Source: an uncultured Endomicrobiia bacterium | GTDB lineage: Bacteria > Elusimicrobiota > Endomicrobiia > DTEH01 | Direction of reading: 5' to 3' | Assembly: GCA_937936785.1 (NCBI GenBank) | Contig: CALDDQ010000004.1 | Coordinates: forward strand, 1-64,000 | DNA length: 64,000 bases | In this document: piece by piece, positions 18,616 to 28,344 of the stretch | Layout of the letters: each line of letters begins with the position of its first letter | Position numbering within the stretch: the first letter of the stretch is position 1 | The notes under the pieces: generated by a model | The model's input: only the letters and a program-made list of their open reading frames with translations | The model's database searches: none | What the model was told of the DNA's origin: nothing | Translations under genes and position numbers: made by a program

Positions 18616-19215
18616 ATGCAGAAAAAAATTGTTTCAGAAATTGTTAATCTATTAAAACAACTTCCAGGGATAGGACCAAAGACTGCAGAGAGGCTTGCTT
18701 ATTATATTTTAGAGAACGAAAGTTTGCTAGTTAACCTTGCAAAAGAGTTAGCCAGTGTAAAAGAAAAAGTTACAAAATGTTTTTTGTGCAACAATTTTTC
18801 TGATACGGATCCTTGTATAATTTGTTCGGATAAAAATAGGGATAAAAAAATTATTTGTATAGTAGAGCATTATCAAGAAATGTATGCTATAGAAGATACT
18901 GGTTCTTATAAAGGTTTATATTATATTTTAGGCACAGCAATAGAACCTCTCAAGGGTAAGTTCCCAAAAGATTTAAATTTAGACAGATTAATCAATAGAT
19001 TGAAGAATGAAGATGTTGAAGAAATAATTTTAGCAACAGATTTAGATACAGAAGGTGAAATTACAGCTGATTATATCAAAAACACTTTAAAAGAGAAAGG
19101 GTTTGATAAAATAAAGTTTTCCAGAATAGCGAAAGGATTACCATATGGTTTTGAGATAGAATATGCTGATGGTATGACTTTAAGCTATGCATTAAAAAAT
19201 AGAGTCCAAGTATAA
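18616..19215 (+). CDS. recR: Recombination protein RecR
   Basis: LLKQLPGIGPKTAERLAYYIL; Cys4 zinc finger CFLCNNFSDTDPCIIC; Toprim-like segment. Confidence 0.96.
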   Translation: MQKKIVSEIVNLLKQLPGIGPKTAERLAYYILENESLLVNLAKELASVKEKVTKCFLCNNFSDTDPCIICSDKNRDKKIICIVEHYQEMYAIEDTGSYKGLYYILGTAIEPLKGKFPKDLNLDRLINRLKNEDVEEIILATDLDTEGEITADYIKNTLKEKGFDKIKFSRIAKGLPYGFEIEYADGMTLSYALKNRVQV

Positions 19216-19251
19216 ACTTTTACCAAAATAACACAAACTTTTTTTAACACC

Positions 19252-19281
19252 TTGACAACTAATAGAAAATTTGTGTATAAT
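19252..19281 (+). promoter_or_regulatory. Sigma70-type promoter
   Basis: TTGACA (19252-19257), 18-nt spacer, TATAAT (19276-19281), upstream of the M23 peptidase gene. Confidence 0.75.
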
Positions 19282-19325
19282 ATTTATGATATAAGTATTG
19301 TGAATAATTAAGGAGGAGAGTATTT

Positions 19326-20282
19326 GTGGTAAGGAGTAATCTATGGAGTTCAATTAAAAAAACTTGTTCACAAAAAATTACATTTCTTTGTATTTCTCAT
19401 ACTCCAAAAGGACCAATAAAATTTAATTTTTCGTTGATATTCTTACTTTTTATATTAGGATTATGGACTTTTATCACAGGACTTTCTGTATATCTTTCCA
19501 GCAGACACATAGATTATTGGAGTGCAAAAATTAAATCTATAATTTTAAGATCAAAATATGAATATGTTAACCAGCAACTATCAAAAAGTTGGGAGTTGTT
19601 ATCTCAGGTACAACAAAATGATGAACAATTAAGAAAGTTGCTTGATATGAAAACAAAAAAGGATATAATAATAAAATCTGAAGATAATTATAATCAAGGA
19701 GGACCATCTTTACAAGAATCGCAGTTTCTACAAAAGATCACTAACAATCCTGAGACAGTTAGTATCATAGAATATTCTAATCATTTGAATTTACTAAAAA
19801 AACAGTTAGAAGAACAAATTAACAGTTATAATGAAATAGTAAACAATATTAATTACCAGAAAGATTTATACAGGAACACTCCTATGATATGGCCTTGTTA
19901 TGGTCGTTTAACATCTCCTTTTGGCAATAGAATACATCCTATCTACAAAGTTCCTGATTTTCATAGTGGGTTGGACATAGCGAATTCTCCCGGAACACCA
20001 ATAGTTGTTACAGCAGATGGTGTTGTAAAATTTGCAGGTTGGCAAAATAGTTATGGTCAAGTGATTGTGGTAGAGCATAAGTATGGTTTTAAAACAGTTT
20101 ATGGTCATCTTTCTGCCATTAAAGTTAGACAAGGACAAAAAGTTAGTAGAGGTAATGTAATAGGTCTTATGGGTGAGACGGGTACTTCTACAGGTCCACA
20201 TTTACATTATGAAGTGTGGAAGGATGGAAATATCCAGAATCCTATACGATATGTAGATCCAGAAAAATTTTTCCGAGGATAA
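19326..20282 (+). CDS. M23-family metallopeptidase with N-terminal TM and coiled coil
   Basis: YGRLTSPFGNRIHPIYKVPDFHSGLDIANSPGTPI...GTSTGPHLHYEV. Confidence 0.93.
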   Translation: MVRSNLWSSIKKTCSQKITFLCISHTPKGPIKFNFSLIFLLFILGLWTFITGLSVYLSSRHIDYWSAKIKSIILRSKYEYVNQQLSKSWELLSQVQQNDEQLRKLLDMKTKKDIIIKSEDNYNQGGPSLQESQFLQKITNNPETVSIIEYSNHLNLLKKQLEEQINSYNEIVNNINYQKDLYRNTPMIWPCYGRLTSPFGNRIHPIYKVPDFHSGLDIANSPGTPIVVTADGVVKFAGWQNSYGQVIVVEHKYGFKTVYGHLSAIKVRQGQKVSRGNVIGLMGETGTSTGPHLHYEVWKDGNIQNPIRYVDPEKFFRG

Positions 20283-20296
20283 ATAAGGATAAAAAG

Positions 20297-20707
20297 ATGT
20301 TTGGAAATATTAAGAAAAATGATACAGCTAAAGAAATAGAAACATTAATCGGAGAAAATACAATTTTTCAAGGAACTATAAAATCAAAAGGGTCCGTTAG
20401 GATTGATGGCAGGTTGGAAGGAAGTATTCTTGAAGGGCATCAGGTTATTGTTGGGGTAAAAGGATATGTTCAAGGAGACATAAATGCAAATGCAGTTATT
20501 GTTGGTGGTAAGATTAATGGCAATGTTACAACAAAAGAAAATATAGAATTAAAACCTGGTGGGCAGTTGTTGGGAGATATACATACAGCGGTGCTTTCAA
20601 TTGGAGAAGGAGCAGTGTTTGAAGGACATTGTGTTATGACTTCAGAAAAAACTAAAGTTATTGGTGTTGATATAGAAAAAGAAATTTCCTCTTCTAAAAT
20701 AAGATGA
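20297..20707 (+). CDS. Bactofilin (polymer-forming cytoskeletal protein)
   Basis: IETLIGENTIFQGTIKSKGSVRIDGRLEGSI...; ATG at 20297 (MFGNIKKND) preferred over 20216. Confidence 0.92.
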   Translation: MFGNIKKNDTAKEIETLIGENTIFQGTIKSKGSVRIDGRLEGSILEGHQVIVGVKGYVQGDINANAVIVGGKINGNVTTKENIELKPGGQLLGDIHTAVLSIGEGAVFEGHCVMTSEKTKVIGVDIEKEISSSKIR

Positions 20708-21632
20708 GTATAAACAAGTCTAACAATTCGCTAATATAAGGCAATAAGAAAATAATCAAAACTGTGCCCCATAAAATTTGTCCTGAAGCAAAGTTTGTTT
20801 TTATATTAAACTTTTCTAAAATTATGTAATTAATAATGGCGGAGGGCAATACAGAGATTAATACAAAAGTTTTTACAAATTCAGGATTTATATTTGGGAA
20901 AAAAAATAATTTTAAAATAAAACAGTATGAAATACTAATTAACAAACCAATAAAAATTCTTGTAACTAATGTTGTTGCTATATGAAAGCGTACATTTTGA
21001 AAAAATTTACTCCATGGCATAGAATATCCCATAAAAAATAAAGTCATTGGAGATAAGATTGTTGATATAATATAATATAATTGTTCAAAAATTTGTATTA
21101 CAGGAGTGTTAGTTTTGTTTAATATTAATCCAATTATGGAACCATATATAATAGGAGATGTTAGTAATCCTGAAATATATTTTGGTGATAATAACGCAAG
21201 TCCGAGTGTAAATTGTATTATGGTAACAATTATTGAATAAAGTATTGTAAAATATACTGCATTTTTTGATACAAAAAATTCTGTTATTGGCAAACCTAAG
21301 TAAAGCGTGTTCATAAAAGTTATTGGAAAAAATATTTCAGAAAATTCAATTCCTGTCCATAGGGAAAGTTTTTTGCTTAAAAAAAATCCGCAGGTTAATA
21401 TTAATAAAAAACCGATTAGCACAATCCAGGAATAGTGTAAATCTAATCCAGATTTCCATATTAACATAAAAGTAAAAAATGGTACAATGCCAAAAACTAA
21501 TAAGGAACCGAACTTTTTTGATAAAAAATTTGACAGGGTGGTTAAATTAAACTTATAAAATACAAATTTTGTGATACTTCCGAGTAAAATCCAACCAAAA
21601 ATTTTTAAAGTAGAGATTACAAATTTTTCCAT
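20694..21632 (-). CDS. AEC-family (auxin efflux carrier-type) transporter
   Basis: Multi-TM; FMNTLYLGLPI, GYSMPWSKF, VLPSAIINYIILEKFN; AEC layout. Confidence 0.82.
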   Translation of the reverse strand: MEKFVISTLKIFGWILLGSITKFVFYKFNLTTLSNFLSKKFGSLLVFGIVPFFTFMLIWKSGLDLHYSWIVLIGFLLILTCGFFLSKKLSLWTGIEFSEIFFPITFMNTLYLGLPITEFFVSKNAVYFTILYSIIVTIIQFTLGLALLSPKYISGLLTSPIIYGSIIGLILNKTNTPVIQIFEQLYYIISTILSPMTLFFMGYSMPWSKFFQNVRFHIATTLVTRIFIGLLISISYCFILKLFFFPNINPEFVKTFVLISVLPSAIINYIILEKFNIKTNFASGQILWGTVLIIFLLPYISELLDLFILILF

Positions 21633-21774
21633 AGCAAAAAATTGTATACTAATTTTTTTTTAATAATACAACATATTTTATTTGACAAATATGTGATATT
21701 AAAAATATTGTTTTATAAAATTGAAGTTGATTTTGTAGCATAAAGTTTTATAAATAAGTAATAATCACAAATTC

Positions 21775-21857
21775 GGGCGCGTGGCGGAACTGGCAGACGC
21801 ATGGGACTTAGGATCCCAAGGATTTTTTCCGTGGAGGTTCAACTCCTCTCGCGCCCA
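21775..21857 (+). tRNA. tRNA-Leu (anticodon TAG)
   Basis: GGGCGCG/CGCGCCC acceptor; TGGGA-CTTAGGA-TCCCA anticodon arm; long variable arm; GGTTCAACTCC. Confidence 0.94.
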
Positions 21858-21884
21858 AAAAATATTTAAAAACAGGAGAATATT

Positions 21885-23201
21885 ATGGAAAATGTTAGCA
21901 CTGAAATTATAAAAATATCACCTTGTAGGTCAAGGATAAAGTTTACCATAGATAAATCTCTGGTAAAAAAGTTTTCTGATGAAGTTTATAAAGAGTTTCA
22001 AAAAGAAGCTAAAGTTGAAGGATTTAGAAAAGGAACTGTCCCAATTGAAATTATAAAAAAACGGTATTCTGAAAGTGCAAAAAAAGAGATCGTTAACAGA
22101 ACTTTGAATGAAACTTTGTTTAAAGTTTTAGAAGAAAAAAATATTAATTTTGTAGAAAATACCTTGGAGATAAAAAAAGTAGATTTTGTGCCGGAAAATA
22201 ATTGTGTTTATGAACTTGAGTTAGAGTTAGAACCAGAGTTTAAACTAAAAAATTATAAAGGACTAAAACTTAAGAAAGAGATAAAAAAAGTTTCTCAAAA
22301 AGATTTAGATAATGCAATTAAAGAGTTGTTAGAACGCAATGCAAGGTTGGTAGTTTCTACAAAAGAAAAATTGTCAATAGAAGATATAAAAGAGGACAGT
22401 ATGATATTTTGTGTAGTAGAATATAAGACATATCTTGAAAATAAAGAGATTAAAGATTTAGAAGGTAAGAATATTTTAATAGAACTTTCTTCTAACAGGT
22501 TACCAAAAGGATTAAAAGAAGGTTTAGTCGGTATGACAAAAAATGAACAGAAAAAAATAAAAGTTGTTTTACCGTCAAATTTTCCAAAACCAGAGTTAAT
22601 TTCTAAAGAAGTAGAGCTTGATTTGAAATTAGTTGAAATAAAAGAAAAACAACTTCCTAATTTAGATGATGATTTTGCAAAAGATTTAGGATATAAAAAT
22701 TTAGATGACCTAAAATCTATAATAAAACATAATATTCAAGCAGAATATGATTTGGAATCAGAAAACAAACTTAGAGAACAAATTTATGAAGAGTTAATCA
22801 AAGAACATCATTTTGAAGTTTCATCAGTGGAAACTAAGAATTATGAGAAAAACATTATTGATTCTGTAAAAAAAAATTATCTTGCACGTGGAGGTAAAGA
22901 ATCGGAATTTAAGTTAGCCGAAGAAGAGCAAAAAAAAATAGAACAAAAAGCAGAAAAAGAGATTAGGTTAAAATATATTCTAAAAAAAATTATTCAAGAA
23001 GAAAAAATTCAAGTTTCAGAACAAGAAATTGAAGAAGAAAAAAATAGGTACAAAACATTGTATCACGGAAAAGAAAAAGAAATTGAAGAATATTTTCTAA
23101 ACAATAAAGAACATATTGTGTCAGAGTTGTTAGAAAATAAAATTTTAGATCTTATTAAAACAAACGCAAAAATTAAAGAAGTTGATATTACATCAAAATA
23201 A
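21885..23201 (+). CDS. tig: Trigger factor
   Basis: [18 protein letters not shown] ribosome-binding signature; FKBP-like and C-terminal helical regions. Confidence 0.93.
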   Translation: MENVSTEIIKISPCRSRIKFTIDKSLVKKFSDEVYKEFQKEAKVEGFRKGTVPIEIIKKRYSESAKKEIVNRTLNETLFKVLEEKNINFVENTLEIKKVDFVPENNCVYELELELEPEFKLKNYKGLKLKKEIKKVSQKDLDNAIKELLERNARLVVSTKEKLSIEDIKEDSMIFCVVEYKTYLENKEIKDLEGKNILIELSSNRLPKGLKEGLVGMTKNEQKKIKVVLPSNFPKPELISKEVELDLKLVEIKEKQLPNLDDDFAKDLGYKNLDDLKSIIKHNIQAEYDLESENKLREQIYEELIKEHHFEVSSVETKNYEKNIIDSVKKNYLARGGKESEFKLAEEEQKKIEQKAEKEIRLKYILKKIIQEEKIQVSEQEIEEEKNRYKTLYHGKEKEIEEYFLNNKEHIVSELLENKILDLIKTNAKIKEVDITSK

Positions 23202-23218
23202 ATAAGGAGGGATTTTGT

Positions 23219-23836
23219 ATGCCAAGTATAGTTCCAACAATAATAGAACGGTGGAATCAAGGTGCTGCAGTAGGGTATGATATTTTTTCAAGGTTGCTAA
23301 AAGATAGGATAATTTTCATAGGAGGTTATGGTGGCGCTATCAATACTGACATTGCGGATATGGTAATTGCTCAATTGTTATATTTAGAAGGAGAAGATCA
23401 AGAAAAAGAAATTGTTTTATACATAAACTCGCCTGGAGGAATGGTTACTGCTGGATTAGCTGTTTATGATACAATACAATATATTCGCTGTCAGATAACA
23501 ACAGTTTGTGTTGGTATGGCGATGAGTTTTGGTGCGTTATTGTTAGCCAGTGGAACAAAAGGTAAGCGGTTTGCATTACCGCACTCACGAATAATGATTC
23601 ATCAACCGCTAATTTATGGGGAAGGTTTATCAGGGTCTGTAACTGATATTGATATAGAAAGCAAAGAATTGTTGCATACAAAACAAAAATTGATAGAAAT
23701 TCTTGCAAAACATACTGGACAACCAATAGAAAAAATTAAAGCAGATACTGAAAGAAATTATTATATGTCTGCAGAAGAAGCAAAAGCGTACGGAATTATT
23801 GATGATATAATAACAAGTAGGAAAAGTTTAAAATAA
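23219..23836 (+). CDS. clpP: ATP-dependent Clp protease proteolytic subunit
   Basis: [45 protein letters not shown]. Confidence 0.97.
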   Translation: MPSIVPTIIERWNQGAAVGYDIFSRLLKDRIIFIGGYGGAINTDIADMVIAQLLYLEGEDQEKEIVLYINSPGGMVTAGLAVYDTIQYIRCQITTVCVGMAMSFGALLLASGTKGKRFALPHSRIMIHQPLIYGEGLSGSVTDIDIESKELLHTKQKLIEILAKHTGQPIEKIKADTERNYYMSAEEAKAYGIIDDIITSRKSLK

Positions 23837-23907
23837 AAATAATAAGAAACTTTAATTTAGTATGTTACATCTAATTAACAAAATGCTAAAAATTGGAGAA
23901 CAAATGT

Positions 23908-26268
23908 GTGAACAATTTTAAAGAACAAAAGGTACTACCGTTTATACCGTTAAGAGATACAGTAATATTCCCATTTTCAGTGGTGCCACTTAATTTGGGC
24001 AGGCCGGAATCTATTCGTGCAGCTGAGATGGCATTAAATAATAATGAAAAGTATATTGTGGTAAGTTGTCAAAAAAAATCTTCTATTGAATCTCCTACAA
24101 AAGAAGATGTTTATAAAACTGGTACTCTAGTAAAAATATTACAGTCATTAAAAGTTACGGATGGATCGTTAAAAATATTAGTTGAAGGAATTTCAAGAGT
24201 TGAGATTTTAGATTATAGAATTTCGCAAACAAATGATTTTATTGAGGTAGAATATGTTAAAATAGAAACACCATCTGTAGAACCAAATTCTGTAGAAATA
24301 GAAGCGTTACAACGTGAACTTAGGACAGGTTTTGAGGAATATATCAGACTTTATAGAAAATTACCTTCTGAATTATCCATAACGATACATAGTATTTTAG
24401 AAATTGATAAATTAGCAGATACAATTGCTTCCTACCTTCCTTCAAAAATACAGGATAAACAAGATTTACTTGAAACTATAGATATAAAACAACGGTTAGA
24501 AAAGTTAATAAAACTTATTGTTGCAGAAAAAGAAATTTCGAAGCTAGAAGAAAAGTTGCACACAAGAGTAAAATCGCAGATTGAAAAAACACAAAAAGAA
24601 TATTATCTTACTGAACAGATGAAAGCTATCCAGAAAGAACTTCGGCAAAAAGATGATTTTGCAAAAGAGATAGAATCTTTACAATCCAAAATTAAAGAAT
24701 CAAAAATGCCAAAAGAAGTTGAAGAAGTTGCGTTAAAAGAATTGCAGCGGTTAGAAAAAATGATGCCTTTTTCTCCTGAAGCTACAGTAGTTAGAACATA
24801 TTTGGACTGGTTAATTACTTTACCTTGGAGTGTAAAGACACAGGATAGTATTGATATTCACAAATCTAAACAGTTGTTGGATGAAGACCATTATGGATTA
24901 GAAAAAGTAAAAGATAGAATTTTAGAATATTTAGCTGTATTAAAAAGGGTAAAAAAAATTAAAGGTCCTATATTATGTTTTGTAGGACCTCCTGGAGTAG
25001 GTAAAACTTCAATTGCAAAATCTATTGCTCGCGCTTTGAATAGAAATTTTGTTTCAGTATCTTTAGGTGGAGTAAGAGACGAATCTGAAATTCGTGGACA
25101 CAGAAGAACTTATATCGGTTCACTACCAGGTCGGATAATACAATCTATTCGCAAAGCAAAATCAAAAAATCCGGTATTTTTATTAGATGAAATTGATAAA
25201 ATGGGTTCTGATTGGAGAGGCGATCCGTCTGCTGCATTGTTAGAAGTTTTAGATCCGGAACAAAATTATCGTTTTTCTGACCATTATTTAGATGTTGAGT
25301 TTGATTTGTCAGATGTAATGTTTATTTGTACTGCTAATACTACATATTCAATTTCGCCTACATTGTTAGATAGGTTAGAAATAATACAATTTTCCGGTTA
25401 TACTTGGGAAGAAAAGTTGCAAATTGCAAAAAAATATTTGATTCCAGAACAGATTAAAAATCATGGTTTGAAAGAAACAGAAATTGAAATTTCAGATGAA
25501 GCTGTTAAAGAAGTTATTGATGTTTATACAAAAGAAGCAGGAGTTAGAAACTTAAAACGAGAACTTGCAAACATTGCCAGAAAAGCAATGAAAGAAATTG
25601 TTTTAAAAGAAGAAAATGGTAAAAAAAATTCTGTAAAATTAACTATAACAAAAGATAATTTACACAAATATTTAGGTATACCAAAATTTGTTAAAGAAAA
25701 AGTTTCGCCAAACAATGTTGGTGTAGTAACAGGACTTGCATGGACAGAATATGGTGGCGAAACTTTAACAATAGAAGTTGCTATGTATAAAGGTAGTGGA
25801 AAACTTATTCTTACAGGAAAACTTGGGGAAGTGATGAAAGAATCTGCACAAACGGCATTATCTTATGTTAAATCAATTGCAAAAAAATTGAAAATAAACA
25901 ATGAAATTTTTAAAGAAAGTGATTTTCATATTCATATTCCCGAAGGGGCAATACCTAAAGATGGTCCTTCGGCTGGTGTGGCATTAACAACAGCTTTGGC
26001 TTCTATTGTTACTGGTAAAAAAGTAAAAAGTGGTGTTGCAATGACTGGAGAATTAACTTTACAAGGTCGTGTTTTACCTATTGGCGGATTAAAAGAAAAA
26101 CTGATTGCTGCGTATAGAGATGAAATTGAAGTTGTATTTTTTCCTAAAAAAAATGAAAAGGATTTAGAAGAAGTTCCACAATATGTTAAGAAAAAAATTA
26201 AACTTGTTCCAGTAGAAAATGTAAATGAAATTTTAATGAAAGTTTTAGAGTATAAAAATAAAAAATAA
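23908..26268 (+). CDS. lon: Endopeptidase La (Lon protease)
   Basis: GPPGVGKTSIAKSIARALNR; PKDGPSAGVALTTAL; GTG at 23908 with GGAG upstream preferred over TTG at 23893. Confidence 0.97.
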   Translation: MNNFKEQKVLPFIPLRDTVIFPFSVVPLNLGRPESIRAAEMALNNNEKYIVVSCQKKSSIESPTKEDVYKTGTLVKILQSLKVTDGSLKILVEGISRVEILDYRISQTNDFIEVEYVKIETPSVEPNSVEIEALQRELRTGFEEYIRLYRKLPSELSITIHSILEIDKLADTIASYLPSKIQDKQDLLETIDIKQRLEKLIKLIVAEKEISKLEEKLHTRVKSQIEKTQKEYYLTEQMKAIQKELRQKDDFAKEIESLQSKIKESKMPKEVEEVALKELQRLEKMMPFSPEATVVRTYLDWLITLPWSVKTQDSIDIHKSKQLLDEDHYGLEKVKDRILEYLAVLKRVKKIKGPILCFVGPPGVGKTSIAKSIARALNRNFVSVSLGGVRDESEIRGHRRTYIGSLPGRIIQSIRKAKSKNPVFLLDEIDKMGSDWRGDPSAALLEVLDPEQNYRFSDHYLDVEFDLSDVMFICTANTTYSISPTLLDRLEIIQFSGYTWEEKLQIAKKYLIPEQIKNHGLKETEIEISDEAVKEVIDVYTKEAGVRNLKRELANIARKAMKEIVLKEENGKKNSVKLTITKDNLHKYLGIPKFVKEKVSPNNVGVVTGLAWTEYGGETLTIEVAMYKGSGKLILTGKLGEVMKESAQTALSYVKSIAKKLKINNEIFKESDFHIHIPEGAIPKDGPSAGVALTTALASIVTGKKVKSGVAMTGELTLQGRVLPIGGLKEKLIAAYRDEIEVVFFPKKNEKDLEEVPQYVKKKIKLVPVENVNEILMKVLEYKNKK

Positions 26269-26367
26269 TTTCAACAATTTTACTGTCCACTTAAAACGTT
26301 ACAAAGATAATTGTTCTAACAAAATTGCCAACAACTAAAATTTGAATTTTTTTTATTAAATAATATA

Positions 26368-26739
26368 TTACTTTTTTAATTTATTTTCTATAACTTTTTT
26401 TAAAACTTCCAAATTAAATGGTTTAAATATACAATCACAAACGCCATTTCTGAATGCTTGAACAATACGTTGTGGATCTCTATAGGCAGTAATTAGTATA
26501 ATTTTTGTATTAGGATTAATATCTTTTATTTTTTGTAAAATTTCATTTCCATCCATTTTTGGCAGAGCAAGATCAAGCAAAATTATGTCAAATGAGATTG
26601 TATTAAGAATTTCTATTGTTTCAAAAGCATTTTTTGCAGTAAGGACAGAATAATTGTATTGTAGTAAATAATTTTTTAGAAGTTGAGTAATCTCTTCTTC
26701 ATCATCAACAATTAAGATTTTATGTTTGTTTTTTTTCAT
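26368..26739 (-). CDS. Stand-alone response regulator receiver protein
   Basis: KILIVDDEEE, LLDLALPKMDG, ITAYRD, FKPFNL. Confidence 0.93.
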   Translation of the reverse strand: MKKNKHKILIVDDEEEITQLLKNYLLQYNYSVLTAKNAFETIEILNTISFDIILLDLALPKMDGNEILQKIKDINPNTKIILITAYRDPQRIVQAFRNGVCDCIFKPFNLEVLKKVIENKLKK

Positions 26740-26742
26740 AAG

Positions 26743-28335
26743 TTAACTTTTATATATTGGTAAATATAATATAAAAGTTGTTCCTTTGTTTGGTTGAGAT
26801 TTTAGTTCTATTATTCCGTTATGTGCCTCAACTAAAGATTTTACAACGGAAAGTCCTATACCAAATCCTGTGGGATTATCTATTTCAGAAGAAGCTTTGA
26901 AAAATTTTTCAAAAATCTTTGTCTGATATTCTTGTGGAATACCAATACCTGTATCAGAAATAGTAAATTTTATAGTTCCAAGAGAATCTTTTGCTTCAGG
27001 AAGATTTTTTTCATCGTAACTACACAAAATTGTTATTTTACCATTTTCTGGAGTAAACTTTATTGCGTTAGAGATTAGGTTTGATATAACTTGTTTTATA
27101 CGTTCTGGATCAAAATATGCATTAATATTTTCTTGAATATTTGTTTCAAAGATAATTTTTTTTGTTGATGCTAAGTATCTAAAATCTTCTATAGTGTCAA
27201 TTACTAGTTTTCCAAAATTAACTGTTCCTTTTTTAAGTTTAAATTCGCCAACTTCAATCCGTGAAAAATCAAGCAAATTTTGTACTAAATCGTTCATTCT
27301 GGTAATATTTCGTTGTATAACTTGAACTAATTGTTTTTTGTTTTCATCTGTTTCTAAATCTGATAACAATTCTATTGCACCACTAATGGACATTATTGGT
27401 GTTCTTAAATCATGAGATACTCTGCTGACAAATTCTGATTTAAGTTTGTTATATTCAACAAGTTTTTTTGTTGATGCATAATTAGACAAGGTAAAAGTTA
27501 AAATGTTAGCAAAAAATGATAATAATACGGAATCTGTATCTAACAACTTTTCATCTTTAACTTTAGGAATTATAATATATATTATACCATAAATTTTATC
27601 TTTTAAAATAATAGGAATTACTAACAAAGATTCATTTTCATTTTGTTCAATAAAATTTTTACAAAAATTAGTTTTTTGTTCAGATGCAATTATTTGTGGA
27701 TTTTTAAGATGTTCTAATCTTTCCAAAGAAATATTATCTAAAATAAATTTTTTTCCAAAGTCCACATTTAACCCTTTTTTTGCAAGTGGAACAATTGTAT
27801 TTTGATCTTTATCGAACCAAAATATTGCACCTTTTTGTGATTTGTTAAGTTTTAAAGAAATTTCTAAAATATTGTTTAAAAATGTTATTTCATTAATTTG
27901 GCCTAATACATATCCATTTAGTATAGGTATAATTTCTAAAATTGCTTCTTGTTGTTGTAAATAATTTTTTGATTTTGTGGACAATAAAACGTTTCTAATA
28001 GCACTTAATAAAAGTGTTTTATCAAATGGTTTTAACAAATAATTTTCTGCACCATATTTTATTGCTTCTACTGTAGTTTCAATAGTAGCATAAGCGGTCA
28101 TCATTATTACAGAAATATTTTTGTTAATTTGTTTAATTTGTTTTAACAATTCAAGCCCATTAATTTCCGGCATCATTATGTCAACAAAAACAATATCAAT
28201 ATCAGTTTTTTTTATAATATCAAGAGAATTTAATCCCGAAGAAGTAGTGACAACTTCATACCCTTCTTTAGACAACATTCGTGATAACATTCTTAAAATA
28301 GATTCTTCATCGTCTACTACTAATATTTTAACCAT
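26743..28335 (-). CDS. Receiver-GAF-histidine kinase hybrid
   Basis: N-terminal VDDEESIL/DIMMPEINGLELL receiver; VSRVSHDLRTPIMSISGAIELL; DTGIGIPQEYQTKIFEKF. Confidence 0.93.
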   Translation of the reverse strand: MVKILVVDDEESILRMLSRMLSKEGYEVVTTSSGLNSLDIIKKTDIDIVFVDIMMPEINGLELLKQIKQINKNISVIMMTAYATIETTVEAIKYGAENYLLKPFDKTLLLSAIRNVLLSTKSKNYLQQQEAILEIIPILNGYVLGQINEITFLNNILEISLKLNKSQKGAIFWFDKDQNTIVPLAKKGLNVDFGKKFILDNISLERLEHLKNPQIIASEQKTNFCKNFIEQNENESLLVIPIILKDKIYGIIYIIIPKVKDEKLLDTDSVLLSFFANILTFTLSNYASTKKLVEYNKLKSEFVSRVSHDLRTPIMSISGAIELLSDLETDENKKQLVQVIQRNITRMNDLVQNLLDFSRIEVGEFKLKKGTVNFGKLVIDTIEDFRYLASTKKIIFETNIQENINAYFDPERIKQVISNLISNAIKFTPENGKITILCSYDEKNLPEAKDSLGTIKFTISDTGIGIPQEYQTKIFEKFFKASSEIDNPTGFGIGLSVVKSLVEAHNGIIELKSQPNKGTTFILYLPIYKS

Positions 28336-28344
28336 ATATTTTTT

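Noticed and set aside
20216-20296. Bactofilin starting at 20216, overlapping the M23 peptidase
   Set aside because: The 81-bp extension reads through the peptidase gene out of frame; MFGNIKKND at 20297 is the expected bactofilin start.
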